This document shows, one piece after another, positions 1 through 8,768 of a stretch of 23,380 nt of DNA (its first letter is position 1; the number at the start of each line of letters is the position of its first letter). A program made the position numbers and the translations under genes. The stretch spans positions 1 to 23,380 of the forward strand of contig JAFSQZ010000028.1 of the NCBI GenBank assembly GCA_017446355.1, in the 5' to 3' direction. The notes below the pieces were generated by a model. It saw nothing but the letters and a program-made list of their open reading frames with translations. It ran no database searches and had not been told where the DNA came from. The stretch comes from Neisseriaceae bacterium (lineage in GTDB: Bacteria > Pseudomonadota > Gammaproteobacteria > Burkholderiales > Neisseriaceae).

Positions 1-507
1 AATCTGTATATAAATTCAGAAGAATTATATATAAACAATGATAATGGGGAACGAATAATAAATACACAAAAGACCACTGATGAAAAAATAGATATTTTAA
101 ATATATCTTATTTTGATCACTGGTTAAGTGATGATAAGTTTGTTAATGCCAAATTTACTTGTTATCAAGATGCAGAAAATGCAAATATTGAAACAAGAAA
201 AGAAATAGAACAAGTAATAAACAATTTTATATCGGTTTATGAGAAATTGTTCATATTAAATAATGGCATTATTTATTCTGAAAATTGTTGTCAAGTAGAA
301 AAAACGGATAACATTGATTTATATTACAAGTGGGTGCTAAATGGACTAAAAGAAAGACCATTAGCAAGATTGTTATTTGTTAATCTGAAAACTTATATTG
401 AGTTTGGTTACGATCTTACTCATACTGTTTATGTTAAAAATAACAAAAAAATAACATATGAAATAAAGCAAATAACACAATCTTGTTGTCTTAACATCAT
501 TACTTGA
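1..507 (+). CDS. Unrecognised protein, 5' end outside the window
   Basis: The reading frame is open from the first base to a TGA at 505-507, giving 168 residues with no stop. An internal TTG at 247 could serve as a start, but the open frame upstream of it has the same composition, so I read this as the C-terminal part of a longer gene cut by the window edge. The protein is rich in Asn, Ile, Lys and Tyr, has no signal peptide or membrane segment in the visible part, and shows no motif I know. Two Cys pairs are visible (ENCCQ and SCCLN). The DNA is more AT-rich than the genes to the right, which may point to an accessory origin. Function unknown. Confidence 0.6.
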   Translation, partial: NLYINSEELYINNDNGERIINTQKTTDEKIDILNISYFDHWLSDDKFVNAKFTCYQDAENANIETRKEIEQVINNFISVYEKLFILNNGIIYSENCCQVEKTDNIDLYYKWVLNGLKERPLARLLFVNLKTYIEFGYDLTHTVYVKNNKKITYEIKQITQSCCLNIIT

Positions 508-580
508 TATCCAAACAGTAATGTTGTCAAATAATCGGCAAAAAATATTAGCAAATCTGCAAAAGATGCAAAAAGTTAAA

Positions 581-615
581 GGGGCTGACGTAGATTGGCC
601 CCAAAAGTTTTTTAT
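581..615 (+). terminator. Possible intrinsic terminator after the left-edge gene
   Basis: GGGGC at 581-585 can pair with GCCCC at 598-602 around a 12-base loop, followed by AAAAG and a T-run. The stem is short. It lies 74 bases after the stop of the left-edge gene and is the only + strand terminator candidate there. Apart from this hairpin and the yebC terminator, the stretch 508-726 shows nothing I can name. Confidence 0.35.
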
Positions 616-660
616 TATTTAGTTAAAATCATTGTGGTGATGACTATTAAAATAAAATAG

Positions 661-705
661 AAAAGAAAATGGCTGCCTGAAAACAATTTTATTTTCAAGC
701 AGCCA
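661..705 (-). terminator. yebC terminator built from an inverted DUS pair
   Basis: A 14-base stem (670-683 with 692-705, one G-U type mismatch) is formed by a DUS-like GGCTGCCTGAA and its inverted copy. Read on the minus strand it is followed by a T-rich tract. It begins 22 bases past the yebC stop. Confidence 0.8.
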
Positions 706-726
706 TAATGGGTTGTGATGATGTGT

Positions 727-1452
727 TTAGTCAAACTGTAAAACAGCAGAAGTGTACACGTTTTGTACATCGTCTAAATCTTCAAGCGCATCAATCAGCT
801 TTTGCATTTTTTCTGCATCTTCCCCTGATAGTTCAATGGTGTTTTGCGCACGCATGGTAACATCGCCATCTTCGGCTTTAAAACCCGCTTCTTCAAGTTT
901 GGTTTTAATATCTGCCCATTGCGCAGGTGAAGTAATGACTTCAATAATGCCTTCATCATCTATAATCACATCTTCTGCACCAGCGTTCAATGCGGCTTCC
1001 ATTAAATCATCTTCGTTAACGTTGACAAAAACCAAATAACCTTGATGTTCAAAATTGAAAGCAACGCAACCATCTGTCCCCAAGTTACCACCATTTTTGG
1101 TAAACGCATGGCGTACATCGGCAACGGTACGCGTTTTGTTGTCCGTCATACAATCCACCATTAAGGCAGCTCCCGCGATACCATAGCCTTCATAGCGCAA
1201 TTCAACGTATTCCACTCCTTCTAGGTTGCCTGTTCCTTTGTCAATGGCGCGTTGCACATTATCTTTGGGCATATTGTTATCCCAAGCTTTATCCATAGCT
1301 AAACGTAGACGTGGATTGGAAGCAGGGTCACCACCACCTAATTTGGCAGCAATGGTGATTTCTTTGATGAGTTTGGTGAAAATTTTGCCCCGTTTGGCAT
1401 CAACACGCGCTTTTTTATGTTGTATGTTTGCCCATTTACTGTGACCAGCCAT
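727..1452 (-). CDS. yebC: YebC/PmpR-family protein (TACO1-like), translation or transcription regulator
   Basis: The 241-residue product starts MAGHSKWANIQHKKARVDAK, the family signature, and keeps the usual length of about 240 residues. The family is cytoplasmic. Members have been described as DNA-binding regulators (PmpR) and as factors that help ribosomes through difficult stretches such as proline runs; the sequence does not tell these apart. The open frame extends 15 codons further upstream, but the ATG at 1450-1452 has an AAGGA ribosome site about seven bases before it and matches the conserved N-terminus, so it is the start. The gene is monocistronic and divergent from the ATP synthase operon. 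Its acidic C-terminal part (residues about 190-235) is typical. Confidence 0.93.
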   Translation of the reverse strand: MAGHSKWANIQHKKARVDAKRGKIFTKLIKEITIAAKLGGGDPASNPRLRLAMDKAWDNNMPKDNVQRAIDKGTGNLEGVEYVELRYEGYGIAGAALMVDCMTDNKTRTVADVRHAFTKNGGNLGTDGCVAFNFEHQGYLVFVNVNEDDLMEAALNAGAEDVIIDDEGIIEVITSPAQWADIKTKLEEAGFKAEDGDVTMRAQNTIELSGEDAEKMQKLIDALEDLDDVQNVYTSAVLQFD

Positions 1453-1500
1453 AATGATTCCTTGTTTAATTGAAAATATTGAGATAAAGAAAAACACGCT

Positions 1501-1530
1501 ATTTTAGCATAATTTCAGGCTGCCTGAAAT
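1501..1530 (-). promoter_or_regulatory. Candidate yebC promoter with DUS in the spacer
   Basis: On the minus strand there is an extended -10, TGCTAAAAT (1501-1509). A weak -35 (ATTTCA, 1525-1530) lies 18 bases upstream of the TAAAAT hexamer. The spacer is mostly the DUS at 1514-1528. The extended -10 may make up for the weak -35. Confidence 0.45.
1514..1528. repeat. DNA uptake sequence (15-mer, near-palindrome)
   Basis: TTCAGGCTGCCTGAA, extended to a 19-base palindrome ATTTCAGGCTGCCTGAAAT (1512-1530) around the central T. It lies between the divergent yebC and atpI. Confidence 0.9.
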
Positions 1531-1641
1531 GGCGTAATGATGCTGGTGTGTTCTTTAATAAGTTATTAAAACATTTGTTAATATTGTTTGATTATGATGA
1601 TGTTTTACACCTGTTTTGTTTAACGTAAATTCACAATTTGC

Positions 1642-1670
1642 TTGACGTAACTGACATCTTTGTTTTATAT
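1642..1670 (+). promoter_or_regulatory. Candidate sigma70 promoter of the atp operon
   Basis: TTGACG (1642-1647) and TTATAT (1665-1670) are separated by 17 bases. This predicts a transcript start near 1677, only about 23 bases before the atpI GTG. No other good promoter is visible between yebC and atpI. Confidence 0.6.
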
Positions 1671-1699
1671 TTGTACAGTTTGAAGTTGTCTAAAAAAAC

Positions 1700-2056
1700 G
1701 TGGCGATTGTGTTTGTGATAGTAGCTGTTCAATGGGCGATTGTTTTGTTGCTAACGCTGATTATTGTAGGGATTGCTGATATTCAGGCAGCTTTTTCGTT
1801 TGCATTGGGTGGCTTGTCTTATGCCGTGCCAACTTTGTTATCGGTTTGTTTTTTAAGTATTCTAAAACGATATTCGCCATTAAGTTCAGGTTTAATGGTG
1901 GTAGAAAGTTTAAAAATCATACTGACAATTACGTTGATGGTGTTGGTATTTGTGTTTTACCCAGCACTGCGATTTATCCCTTTCTTCCTAGGTTTGTTGA
2001 TTGCCAGTCAATTTGTTTTTTTATTGTTTTTAAAGGTTTATCGTTATGTCAAGTGA
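1700..2056 (+). CDS. atpI: ATP synthase subunit I (assembly protein)
   Basis: A 118-residue, very hydrophobic protein with four likely membrane helices (about residues 2-24, 31-53, 66-88 and 92-114). The GGLSYAVPTLLSVCFL segment is typical of AtpI. Family members are inner-membrane proteins that help assemble the c-ring and are not needed for catalysis. The first gene of the operon, it overlaps atpB by 11 bases. The start is a GTG with no visible ribosome site; an in-frame TAA lies at 1691-1693, so no longer start is possible. A later start at the GTG at 1709 cannot be excluded. AtpI varies greatly between species, so the identification rests partly on position. Confidence 0.82.
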   Translation: MAIVFVIVAVQWAIVLLLTLIIVGIADIQAAFSFALGGLSYAVPTLLSVCFLSILKRYSPLSSGLMVVESLKIILTITLMVLVFVFYPALRFIPFFLGLLIASQFVFLLFLKVYRYVK

Positions 2057-2912
2057 AGTGATGACGCCAGCTAGTTACATTAAGCACCATTTACAAAGCT
2101 TAACTAGTTTGTCTGATGTTACTGCAGGTCAAGCTCCAAAAAATATTGCCGATTTTTCATACATCAATATTGATTCAGTATTTTTTGCTGTTTTATTAGG
2201 TGTTATTGGTAGTTTTTTATTGTGGCGAGGTGCAAGTAAAGCGACTGCTGGTGTGCCAGGTCGTTTTCAGGCAGCTGTAGAAATCCTGTACGAATTTGTT
2301 GATGATATGTGCAAAAGCATTATCCATAACGAACAATCTCGTAAAATGGTTGCTCCATTGGGTTTGACTTTATTTGTGTGGATTTTCTTAATGAATGCTA
2401 TGGATATGTTGCCTGTGGATTTGCTGCCTTTAACTTGGCAAGGAATGACAGGTAATCACCACGCTTTATTGCGTGTGGTGCCCACAGCTGATTTGAATAC
2501 TACATTAGCTTTGGCAATCGGCGTGTTGCTGATCTGTATCTTCTATAACATCAAAATTAAAGGATTTGGTGGCTGGATGCACGAAATGTTTTCAGCACCA
2601 TTTGGTTCAAAATTGGCACCAGCTAACTTTGCGATGAATATTTTGGAGTTTTTCTCTAAAACTGTGTCTCATGGTATGCGGTTGTTTGGTAATATGTACG
2701 CAGGTGAGTTGGTGTTTATGTTGATTGCTATGTTGGGTGGTGCATGGGCAGTTTCAGGTAGCGTTGGTCTTTTGGATCCAATAATGTTCATTATTCACAT
2801 TATTGCAGGTGCTGCTTGGGCAATTTTCCATATTTTAGTCATTACCTTACAAGCCTTTATTTTCATGGCGTTAACCTTTGTATATATTGGTCAAGCACAT
2901 GATCATCACTAA
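2046..2912 (+). CDS. atpB: ATP synthase Fo subunit a
   Basis: A 288-residue membrane protein of the proton channel. The segment SHGMRLFGNMYAGELVFML carries the essential Arg (residue 212) that faces the c-ring acidic residue, and LVITLQAFIFMALTFVYIGQ near the C-terminus is the conserved last helix region. The ATG at 2046 lies inside the end of atpI and has AAAGG upstream; an alternative ATG at 2061 would remove five residues. A partial DUS (TTCAGGCAGC) occurs in the coding sequence near 2266. Translational coupling to atpI is likely from the overlap. Confidence 0.96.
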   Translation: MSSEVMTPASYIKHHLQSLTSLSDVTAGQAPKNIADFSYINIDSVFFAVLLGVIGSFLLWRGASKATAGVPGRFQAAVEILYEFVDDMCKSIIHNEQSRKMVAPLGLTLFVWIFLMNAMDMLPVDLLPLTWQGMTGNHHALLRVVPTADLNTTLALAIGVLLICIFYNIKIKGFGGWMHEMFSAPFGSKLAPANFAMNILEFFSKTVSHGMRLFGNMYAGELVFMLIAMLGGAWAVSGSVGLLDPIMFIIHIIAGAAWAIFHILVITLQAFIFMALTFVYIGQAHDHH

Positions 2913-2985
2913 ACACTAGATAAGTGAATAGTTCCTTTTTTGTTGTTTTTTTTGTAGTTCAACCCTTTTTTATGGAGATTTAATT

Positions 2986-3222
2986 ATGGGTGGTTTAATT
3001 GCTATTGCATGTGGTTTGATTGTTGCATTGGGTGCGTTAGGTGCATCTATTGGTATTGGGTTGGTAGGTTCTAAATATCTAGAATCTTCTGCTCGTCAAC
3101 CAGAATTGATCGGTCCATTGCAAGTCAAATTGTTCTTGATCGCTGGTTTGATTGATGCGGCGTTCTTGATCGGTGTAGCCATCGCATTATTGTTCGCCTT
3201 TGTTAATCCATTCGGTGCTTAA
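2986..3222 (+). CDS. atpE: ATP synthase Fo subunit c
   Basis: A 78-residue hairpin of two membrane helices that forms the rotor ring. Helix 1 has the glycine-rich run GALGASIGIGLVGS. The polar loop is ARQPE (36-40). Helix 2 carries the ion-binding Asp57 in AGLIDAAFLIG. The residues that bind sodium in Na-type rings (Gln in helix 1, Glu-Ser/Thr in helix 2) are missing, so this is a proton-type ring. A clear GGAG ribosome site precedes the ATG. A 73-base gap, longer than elsewhere in the operon, separates it from atpB. Confidence 0.97.
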   Translation: MGGLIAIACGLIVALGALGASIGIGLVGSKYLESSARQPELIGPLQVKLFLIAGLIDAAFLIGVAIALLFAFVNPFGA

Positions 3223-3268
3223 TTTACCCCATTCCGATTTGATTAACCCCTATTAAGAGGGCAATAAA

Positions 3269-3739
3269 GTGAATTTAAATGCAACCTTAATTGCGCAACT
3301 GATTGTATTTGGTATTTTGGTATGGTTTACGATGAAATTTGTATGGCCTCCAATTGCCAAAGCATTAGATGAGCGCGCTGATAAAATCGCCGAAGGTTTG
3401 GCAGCAGCTGAACGCGGTAAAAGCGATTTTGAGCAGGCAGAGAAAAAAGTTGCAGAACTCTTGACTGAAGGTCGTTCGCAAGTTGCTGAAATGGTCGCTA
3501 ATGCGGAAAAACGTGCGGCACAAATCGTAGAAGAAGCGAAAGAAGCCGCTTCTGTTGAAGCTGCTCGTATTACAGCGCAAGCGAAAGCAGATGTTGAGCA
3601 AGAAACCAATCGCGCACGTGAAGCTTTACGTGAACAAGTGGCTGCATTGGCAGTAAAAGGTGCAGAATCTATTCTGCGTCGTGAAGTTGATGTGGCGCAA
3701 CATATTCAAATGCTCAGCACCTTAAAACAGGAGCTGTAA
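3269..3739 (+). CDS. atpF: ATP synthase Fo subunit b
   Basis: 156 residues: an N-terminal membrane helix (about 6-26, LIAQLIVFGILVWF) followed by a long Ala/Glu/Lys-rich coiled coil, the peripheral stalk that holds F1 against the stator. The length equals the Escherichia coli subunit. The start is GTG at 3269, with GAGGG about eight bases upstream; the next ATG would cut into the membrane helix. Four bases separate it from atpH. Confidence 0.95.
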   Translation: MNLNATLIAQLIVFGILVWFTMKFVWPPIAKALDERADKIAEGLAAAERGKSDFEQAEKKVAELLTEGRSQVAEMVANAEKRAAQIVEEAKEAASVEAARITAQAKADVEQETNRAREALREQVAALAVKGAESILRREVDVAQHIQMLSTLKQEL

Positions 3740-3743
3740 AGCC

Positions 3744-4292
3744 ATGATAGAGTTCGCAACCGTTGCTCGTCCTTATGCGAAAGCATTATTTGAACTGGCT
3801 GAAGAAAAGTCTCAAACTGAACTTTGGAAACAGGGTTTAGCTCAATTGGCTTGGTTGTTAGAGCAATCACCAGTGAAAGATTATGTTCAGCAGTCCGATT
3901 TAGACGCTACGCAAAAAGCTGATGAGTTGATTCGTTTATTAGATGATGTGGAAGCAGTGAAAAGTACAGAGTTTCGCAATTTTGTACATATCGCTGCTCA
4001 AGAAAAACGTTTGGCAGCTTTATCCGATATTAGTGAACAATTTCAACAGTTAGTGTTGGCAAAAAATGATTCTCGTGAAGCAGTGATTTACACAGCTTTT
4101 GAAGTGGAAGATGAAGCGCAACGAATCAAAATAATTAGTGATTTGGAGCAACAATTTAATGTTCGCCTACAACCACGCTTTGAATTAGATAAAAATCTAA
4201 TTGGTGGTATTAAAGTCGTTGTAGGTGACCAAGTGTTAGATTTGTCCGTACAAGGTAAATTGCAAAAATTGTACGCGACGATAACCAATTAG
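3744..4292 (+). CDS. atpH: ATP synthase F1 subunit delta
   Basis: 182 residues with the family N-terminus (ATVARPYAKALFELA) and the conserved C-terminal region NLIGGIKVVVGDQVLDLSV. Delta sits on top of F1 and joins it to the b subunits. The AGGAG ribosome site lies inside the last codons of atpF. The protein is slightly longer than the usual 177-180 residues. Confidence 0.95.
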   Translation: MIEFATVARPYAKALFELAEEKSQTELWKQGLAQLAWLLEQSPVKDYVQQSDLDATQKADELIRLLDDVEAVKSTEFRNFVHIAAQEKRLAALSDISEQFQQLVLAKNDSREAVIYTAFEVEDEAQRIKIISDLEQQFNVRLQPRFELDKNLIGGIKVVVGDQVLDLSVQGKLQKLYATITN

Positions 4293-4301
4293 GAGGGTTT
4301 C

Positions 4302-5849
4302 ATGCAGATTAATCCTGCTGAAATCAGCGATTTGCTGAAAGCAAAGATTGAAAATTTAAATACCAAACAGGAAGTACACACACGTGGTACTGTTATTTCT
4401 GTAACTGATGGTATTGTTCGTGTTTATGGTTTATCTGATGTAATGCAAGGTGAAATGCTTGAATTCCCTGGTAATACATTCGGTTTAGCCATGAACTTGG
4501 AGCGTGATTCTGTTGGTGCGGTGATTCTCGGTGAATACGAACATATTAAAGAAGGTGATGAAGTTAAATGCACTGGTCGTATTTTAGAGGTTCCTGTTGG
4601 TCGTGAATTAGTGGGTCGTGTAGTAAATGCTTTGGGACAGCCAATTGATGGTAAAGGTCCAATCAATGCGTCAAGAACTGCACCAATTGAAAAAATTGCA
4701 CCAGGTGTAATTGCGCGTCAATCAGTAGATCAACCTATGCAAACAGGTTTGAAATCTATTGACTCTATGGTGCCAATCGGGCGTGGTCAACGTGAATTGA
4801 TTATTGGAGACCGTCAAACTGGTAAAACAGCAGTTGCGTTAGACGCAATCATCAATCAAAAAGGTAACGGTGTTGTTTGTATTTATGTTGCTGTTGGTCA
4901 AAAAGCATCTTCTATTGCTAACGTGGTGCGTAAATTAGAAGAACACGGTGCAATGGAACACACCATTGTTGTTGCAGCTACCGCTTCCGAGGCTGCTGCG
5001 TTGCAATTTATTGCACCTTATTCAGGTTGCACAATGGGTGAATTTTTCCGTGATAACGGTGAAGATGCATTGATTGTATATGATGACTTGTCTAAACAGG
5101 CTGTTGCTTATCGTCAAATTTCATTATTGTTGCGTCGTCCTCCTGGTCGCGAAGCTTATCCTGGTGATGTGTTCTATTTACACTCTCGTTTATTGGAGCG
5201 AGCAGCGCGTATCAATCCAGTAGAGGTAGAGAAATTGACGAATGGTGAAGTAAAAGGCAAAACGGGATCATTGACTGCGTTACCTATCATTGAAACTCAA
5301 GCAGGTGACGTATCAGCATTCGTACCAACAAATGTAATTTCTATTACTGATGGTCAGATTTTCTTGGAAACTGACTTATTTAACTCTGGTATTCGTCCAG
5401 CCATCAATGCGGGTATTTCTGTATCACGTGTGGGTGGTGCTGCGCAAACTAAAGTGATTAAAAAATTGGGCGGTGGTATTCGTTTAGCATTGGCTCAATA
5501 TCGTGAGTTGGCAGCATTCTCTCAATTTGCTTCTGATTTAGATGAAGCAACACGTAAACAATTGCAACATGGTGAAGTAGTAACCGAATTGATGAAACAA
5601 AAACAATTTAGCACATTGAATATTGGTGAAATGGCGTTAACATTGTGGGCGATCAATAACGGTTCTTACGCTGATGTTCCAGTGTCAAAAGCTTTAGCTT
5701 TTGAATCGGAGTTTTTAAGTTTTATCCGTACGCAACATGCTGATGTTTTAGATGCAATTAACGCATCTGGTGCGATGTCTGATGAAAATGAGAAAGTTTT
5801 AGCGGAAGCAATGAAAACATTCAAAAAATCATCAGGTTATGCAGTCTGA
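4302..5849 (+). CDS. atpA: ATP synthase F1 subunit alpha
   Basis: 515 residues, close to the usual 513. The P-loop GDRQTGKTA is at residues 169-177, the Walker B region is ALIVYDDLSKQAVAYR, and SVSRVGGAAQ carries the arginine finger that completes the catalytic site on beta. Alpha binds nucleotide but does not catalyse. It has the strongest ribosome site in the operon (AGGAGGG, about six bases before the ATG), which fits the three copies needed per complex. Confidence 0.98.
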   Translation: MQINPAEISDLLKAKIENLNTKQEVHTRGTVISVTDGIVRVYGLSDVMQGEMLEFPGNTFGLAMNLERDSVGAVILGEYEHIKEGDEVKCTGRILEVPVGRELVGRVVNALGQPIDGKGPINASRTAPIEKIAPGVIARQSVDQPMQTGLKSIDSMVPIGRGQRELIIGDRQTGKTAVALDAIINQKGNGVVCIYVAVGQKASSIANVVRKLEEHGAMEHTIVVAATASEAAALQFIAPYSGCTMGEFFRDNGEDALIVYDDLSKQAVAYRQISLLLRRPPGREAYPGDVFYLHSRLLERAARINPVEVEKLTNGEVKGKTGSLTALPIIETQAGDVSAFVPTNVISITDGQIFLETDLFNSGIRPAINAGISVSRVGGAAQTKVIKKLGGGIRLALAQYRELAAFSQFASDLDEATRKQLQHGEVVTELMKQKQFSTLNIGEMALTLWAINNGSYADVPVSKALAFESEFLSFIRTQHADVLDAINASGAMSDENEKVLAEAMKTFKKSSGYAV

Positions 5850-5874
5850 AAACAGCGCATAGAAGGAGACTGAT

Positions 5875-6747
5875 ATGGCTGTTGGAAAAGAGATTCTTAC
5901 CAAGATTCGCAGTGTTCAAAATACTCAAAAGATCACTAAAGCGATGCAGATGGTTTCAACCTCTAAAATGCGTAAGACTCAAGAACGGATGCGTTTGGCT
6001 CGTCCTTATGCAGAAAAAGTTCGTTTAGTAATGGGGCATTTGGCTCAAACTCATGAACACCACGGTATTAAATTATTGCAAGAAAGAAAAGAAATTCGTC
6101 GTGTGGGATTTATTTTAATCACAAGCGATAAAGGTCTGTGTGGTGGTTTAAATGCCAATGTGCTGAAAAAATTCTTTGCACAAGTTCAAGAGTACCAAGA
6201 ACGTGATGTTGAAGTAGAAGTAGTTTGCTTCGGCAGTAAAGGTCTTGCTGCCTGTCAGCGTGTAGGATTGAATGTCATTGCTAGTGCGACTAATTTGGGC
6301 GATGTGCCAAAAATGGAAGTATTGTTAGGTGTATTGGCTGAAGTTTTCCAACGTTATGAAGATCAAGAGTTAGACATTATTCATTTGGTTCATTCTCGTT
6401 TCATCAATACAATGAAACAAGAGCCATTGTCAGAAGTACTGTTACCTTTATCAGAAAAAGAGTTGGTTGAAACAAATGATGACAAGTACAGCTGGGACTA
6501 TCATTATGAGCCAAGCCCTATTGCGGTATTAGAATATTTAGTTCGCCGTTATTTAGAATCTGTGGTTTATGAGGCTGTGAGTGAAAATATGGCTGCTGAA
6601 CAAGCGGCGCGTATGGTTGCAATGAAAGCGGCAACCGACAATGCTGGCAATGCCATCAAAGAATTGCGTTTGATTTACAATAAATCACGTCAGGCTGCAA
6701 TTACCACAGAATTGTCAGAAATTGTTGCAGGTGCGGCAGCTGTATAG
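5875..6747 (+). CDS. atpG: ATP synthase F1 subunit gamma
   Basis: 290 residues. It has the two conserved ends that form the central rotor shaft: an N-terminal helix containing IRSVQNTQKITKAMQMVS and a C-terminal helix ending in RQAAITTELSEIVAGAAAV. The middle Rossmann-like domain contains ITSDKGLCGGLN. AGAAGGAG precedes the ATG. Spacing to atpA is 25 bases and to atpD 29 bases. Confidence 0.97.
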   Translation: MAVGKEILTKIRSVQNTQKITKAMQMVSTSKMRKTQERMRLARPYAEKVRLVMGHLAQTHEHHGIKLLQERKEIRRVGFILITSDKGLCGGLNANVLKKFFAQVQEYQERDVEVEVVCFGSKGLAACQRVGLNVIASATNLGDVPKMEVLLGVLAEVFQRYEDQELDIIHLVHSRFINTMKQEPLSEVLLPLSEKELVETNDDKYSWDYHYEPSPIAVLEYLVRRYLESVVYEAVSENMAAEQAARMVAMKAATDNAGNAIKELRLIYNKSRQAAITTELSEIVAGAAAV

Positions 6748-6776
6748 CTGCTAGCCAATTAAAATAGGATACGATA

Positions 6777-8174
6777 ATGAGTCAAGGCAAAATCGTACAA
6801 ATCATCGGTGCAGTGGTTGACGTTGAGTTTCCACGAAACGCTATTCCACGTGTTTACGATGCTTTGAAATTAGTTGACACCGATTTAACACTCGAAGTTC
6901 AACAACAATTAGGTGACGGTATTGTTCGTACCATTGCTATGGGTAGTACCGATGGATTAAAACGTGGTTTGGTTGTGAATAATACAGGTGCACCAATTAC
7001 TGTGCCAGTTGGTAAAGCCACTTTGGGACGTATTATGGACGTATTAGGTAATCCTGTTGATGAAGCAGGTCCTATCGGTTCTGATACTACTCGTGCAATT
7101 CACCAACCAGCTCCAAAATTTGATGAGTTATCTAGCACAACTGAAATTTTGGAAACAGGCATTAAAGTGATTGACTTGCTTTGTCCATTTGCCAAAGGTG
7201 GTAAAGTTGGTTTATTCGGTGGTGCAGGTGTAGGTAAAACTGTAAATATGATGGAGTTGATTAACAACATCGCAAAAGCCCATAGTGGTTTGTCAGTATT
7301 TGCAGGTGTAGGTGAACGTACTCGTGAAGGTAATGACTTCTACCATGAAATGAAAGAATCTAACGTATTGGATAAAGTAGCAATGGTATATGGTCAAATG
7401 AACGAACCACCAGGTAACCGTTTACGTGTGGCTTTGACTGGTTTGTCTATGGCAGAGCATTTCCGTGATGAAAAAGACGAAAATGGCAAAGGTCGCGATG
7501 TATTATTCTTCGTAGATAACATCTATCGCTACACATTAGCAGGTACAGAAGTATCAGCATTGTTAGGTCGTATGCCATCAGCTGTGGGTTACCAACCAAC
7601 ATTAGCTGAAGAAATGGGGCGTTTGCAAGAGCGTATTACATCAACTCAGACTGGTTCTATTACTTCTATTCAAGCGGTATATGTGCCTGCCGATGACTTG
7701 ACTGACCCATCACCAGCAACTACATTTGCTCACTTGGACGCAACTGTCGTATTAAGTCGTGATATTGCTTCTTTGGGTATTTATCCAGCAGTTGATCCAT
7801 TGGATTCTACTTCACGTCAGTTAGATCCATTGGTATTAGGGCAAGAACACTATGATGTTGCGCGTGGCGTTCAATCAACACTGCAAAAATATAAAGAATT
7901 GCGTGATATTATCGCCATTTTGGGTATGGACGAATTGTCTGATGAAGACAAAATGACTGTGATGCGTGCGCGCAAAATTCAACGTTTCTTATCTCAACCT
8001 TTCCACGTAGCTGAAGTATTTACAGGTTCACCTGGTAAATATGTGTCATTACGCGATACTATTGCAGGCTTTAAAGCTATTTTGAGTGGTGAATATGACC
8101 ATTTACCAGAACAAGCATTCTATATGGTAGGTGGTATTGAAGAAGCTGTTGAAAAGGCAAAAACCTTAAATTAA
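6777..8174 (+). CDS. atpD: ATP synthase F1 subunit beta (catalytic)
   Basis: 465 residues. The P-loop GGAGVGKTV is at 148-156, with GERTREGNDFYHEM following (catalytic Glu region). The Walker B segment is LFFVDNIYRYTLAGTE. The ATPase signature PSAVGYQPTLAEEMG and the DELSDEDK sequence of the DELSEED lever loop are both present. The sequence is close to the proteobacterial norm with no missing key residue. AGGAT upstream of the ATG is a weaker ribosome site than that of atpA. Confidence 0.98.
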   Translation: MSQGKIVQIIGAVVDVEFPRNAIPRVYDALKLVDTDLTLEVQQQLGDGIVRTIAMGSTDGLKRGLVVNNTGAPITVPVGKATLGRIMDVLGNPVDEAGPIGSDTTRAIHQPAPKFDELSSTTEILETGIKVIDLLCPFAKGGKVGLFGGAGVGKTVNMMELINNIAKAHSGLSVFAGVGERTREGNDFYHEMKESNVLDKVAMVYGQMNEPPGNRLRVALTGLSMAEHFRDEKDENGKGRDVLFFVDNIYRYTLAGTEVSALLGRMPSAVGYQPTLAEEMGRLQERITSTQTGSITSIQAVYVPADDLTDPSPATTFAHLDATVVLSRDIASLGIYPAVDPLDSTSRQLDPLVLGQEHYDVARGVQSTLQKYKELRDIIAILGMDELSDEDKMTVMRARKIQRFLSQPFHVAEVFTGSPGKYVSLRDTIAGFKAILSGEYDHLPEQAFYMVGGIEEAVEKAKTLN

Positions 8175-8184
8175 GGAGCCCTAA

Positions 8185-8607
8185 ATGAGCGTTATGCAAG
8201 TTGAAGTGGTGAGCAATGAACAAAGCATCTTTTCAGGACAAGCGTCGTTTGTTGTTGTGCCCACTTTAAACGGCGAGCTGGGTATTTATCCACGTCATGA
8301 GCCGATTATGAGCTTAGTTCGTCCAGGTGCATTACGTGTTACCCAAGCAGATACTTCTGAAGAGGTATTGGTGGCGGTTTCTGGTGGTGTCTTGGAGGTT
8401 CTGCCTGACAGGTTAACAGTTCTTGCAGACGTAGCAGTTCGCAGTTCAGAAATGGATCGTGAACGTGCTGAACAAGCAAGACAAGCAGCACACGAGGCAT
8501 TGCAAAATGCCAATGATGATGAATCTCATGCAAAAGCACAAGCTGCGTTGGCAGCTGCGATTGCTGAATTGAAAGCTTTAGATTATCTTCGTGTGCACAA
8601 AAAATAG
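8185..8607 (+). CDS. atpC: ATP synthase F1 subunit epsilon
   Basis: 140 residues: an N-terminal beta-sandwich (about 1-85, with GELGIYPRHEPIMSLVRPG) and a C-terminal pair of helices rich in Ala, Glu and Arg, the part that can insert into F1 and inhibit hydrolysis. AAGGAG precedes the ATG. It is the last gene of the operon, ten bases after atpD, and is followed directly by a strong terminator. Confidence 0.96.
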   Translation: MSVMQVEVVSNEQSIFSGQASFVVVPTLNGELGIYPRHEPIMSLVRPGALRVTQADTSEEVLVAVSGGVLEVLPDRLTVLADVAVRSSEMDRERAEQARQAAHEALQNANDDESHAKAQAALAAAIAELKALDYLRVHKK

Positions 8608-8619
8608 TTAATTGTTAGG

Positions 8620-8653
8620 AAAAAGCGATTTCTCATAAGGGAAATCGCTTTTT
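8620..8653 (+). terminator. Intrinsic terminator of the atp operon
   Basis: A perfect 13-base stem (8620-8632 with 8641-8653, core GCGATTTC/GAAATCGC) with an 8-base loop and a terminal T-run, 13 bases after the atpC stop. It contains no DUS, unlike several other terminators in this window. Confidence 0.93.
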
Positions 8654-8768
8654 ATTATCCCTACTTTGATACCTAATTTTTTTCAACCAAGATGTACAAA
8701 CTTATAAGTAATTGAATTTTAATGAGTAAAATACAAAATTCAGGATTTTAATTACTAATGGATAAAAA

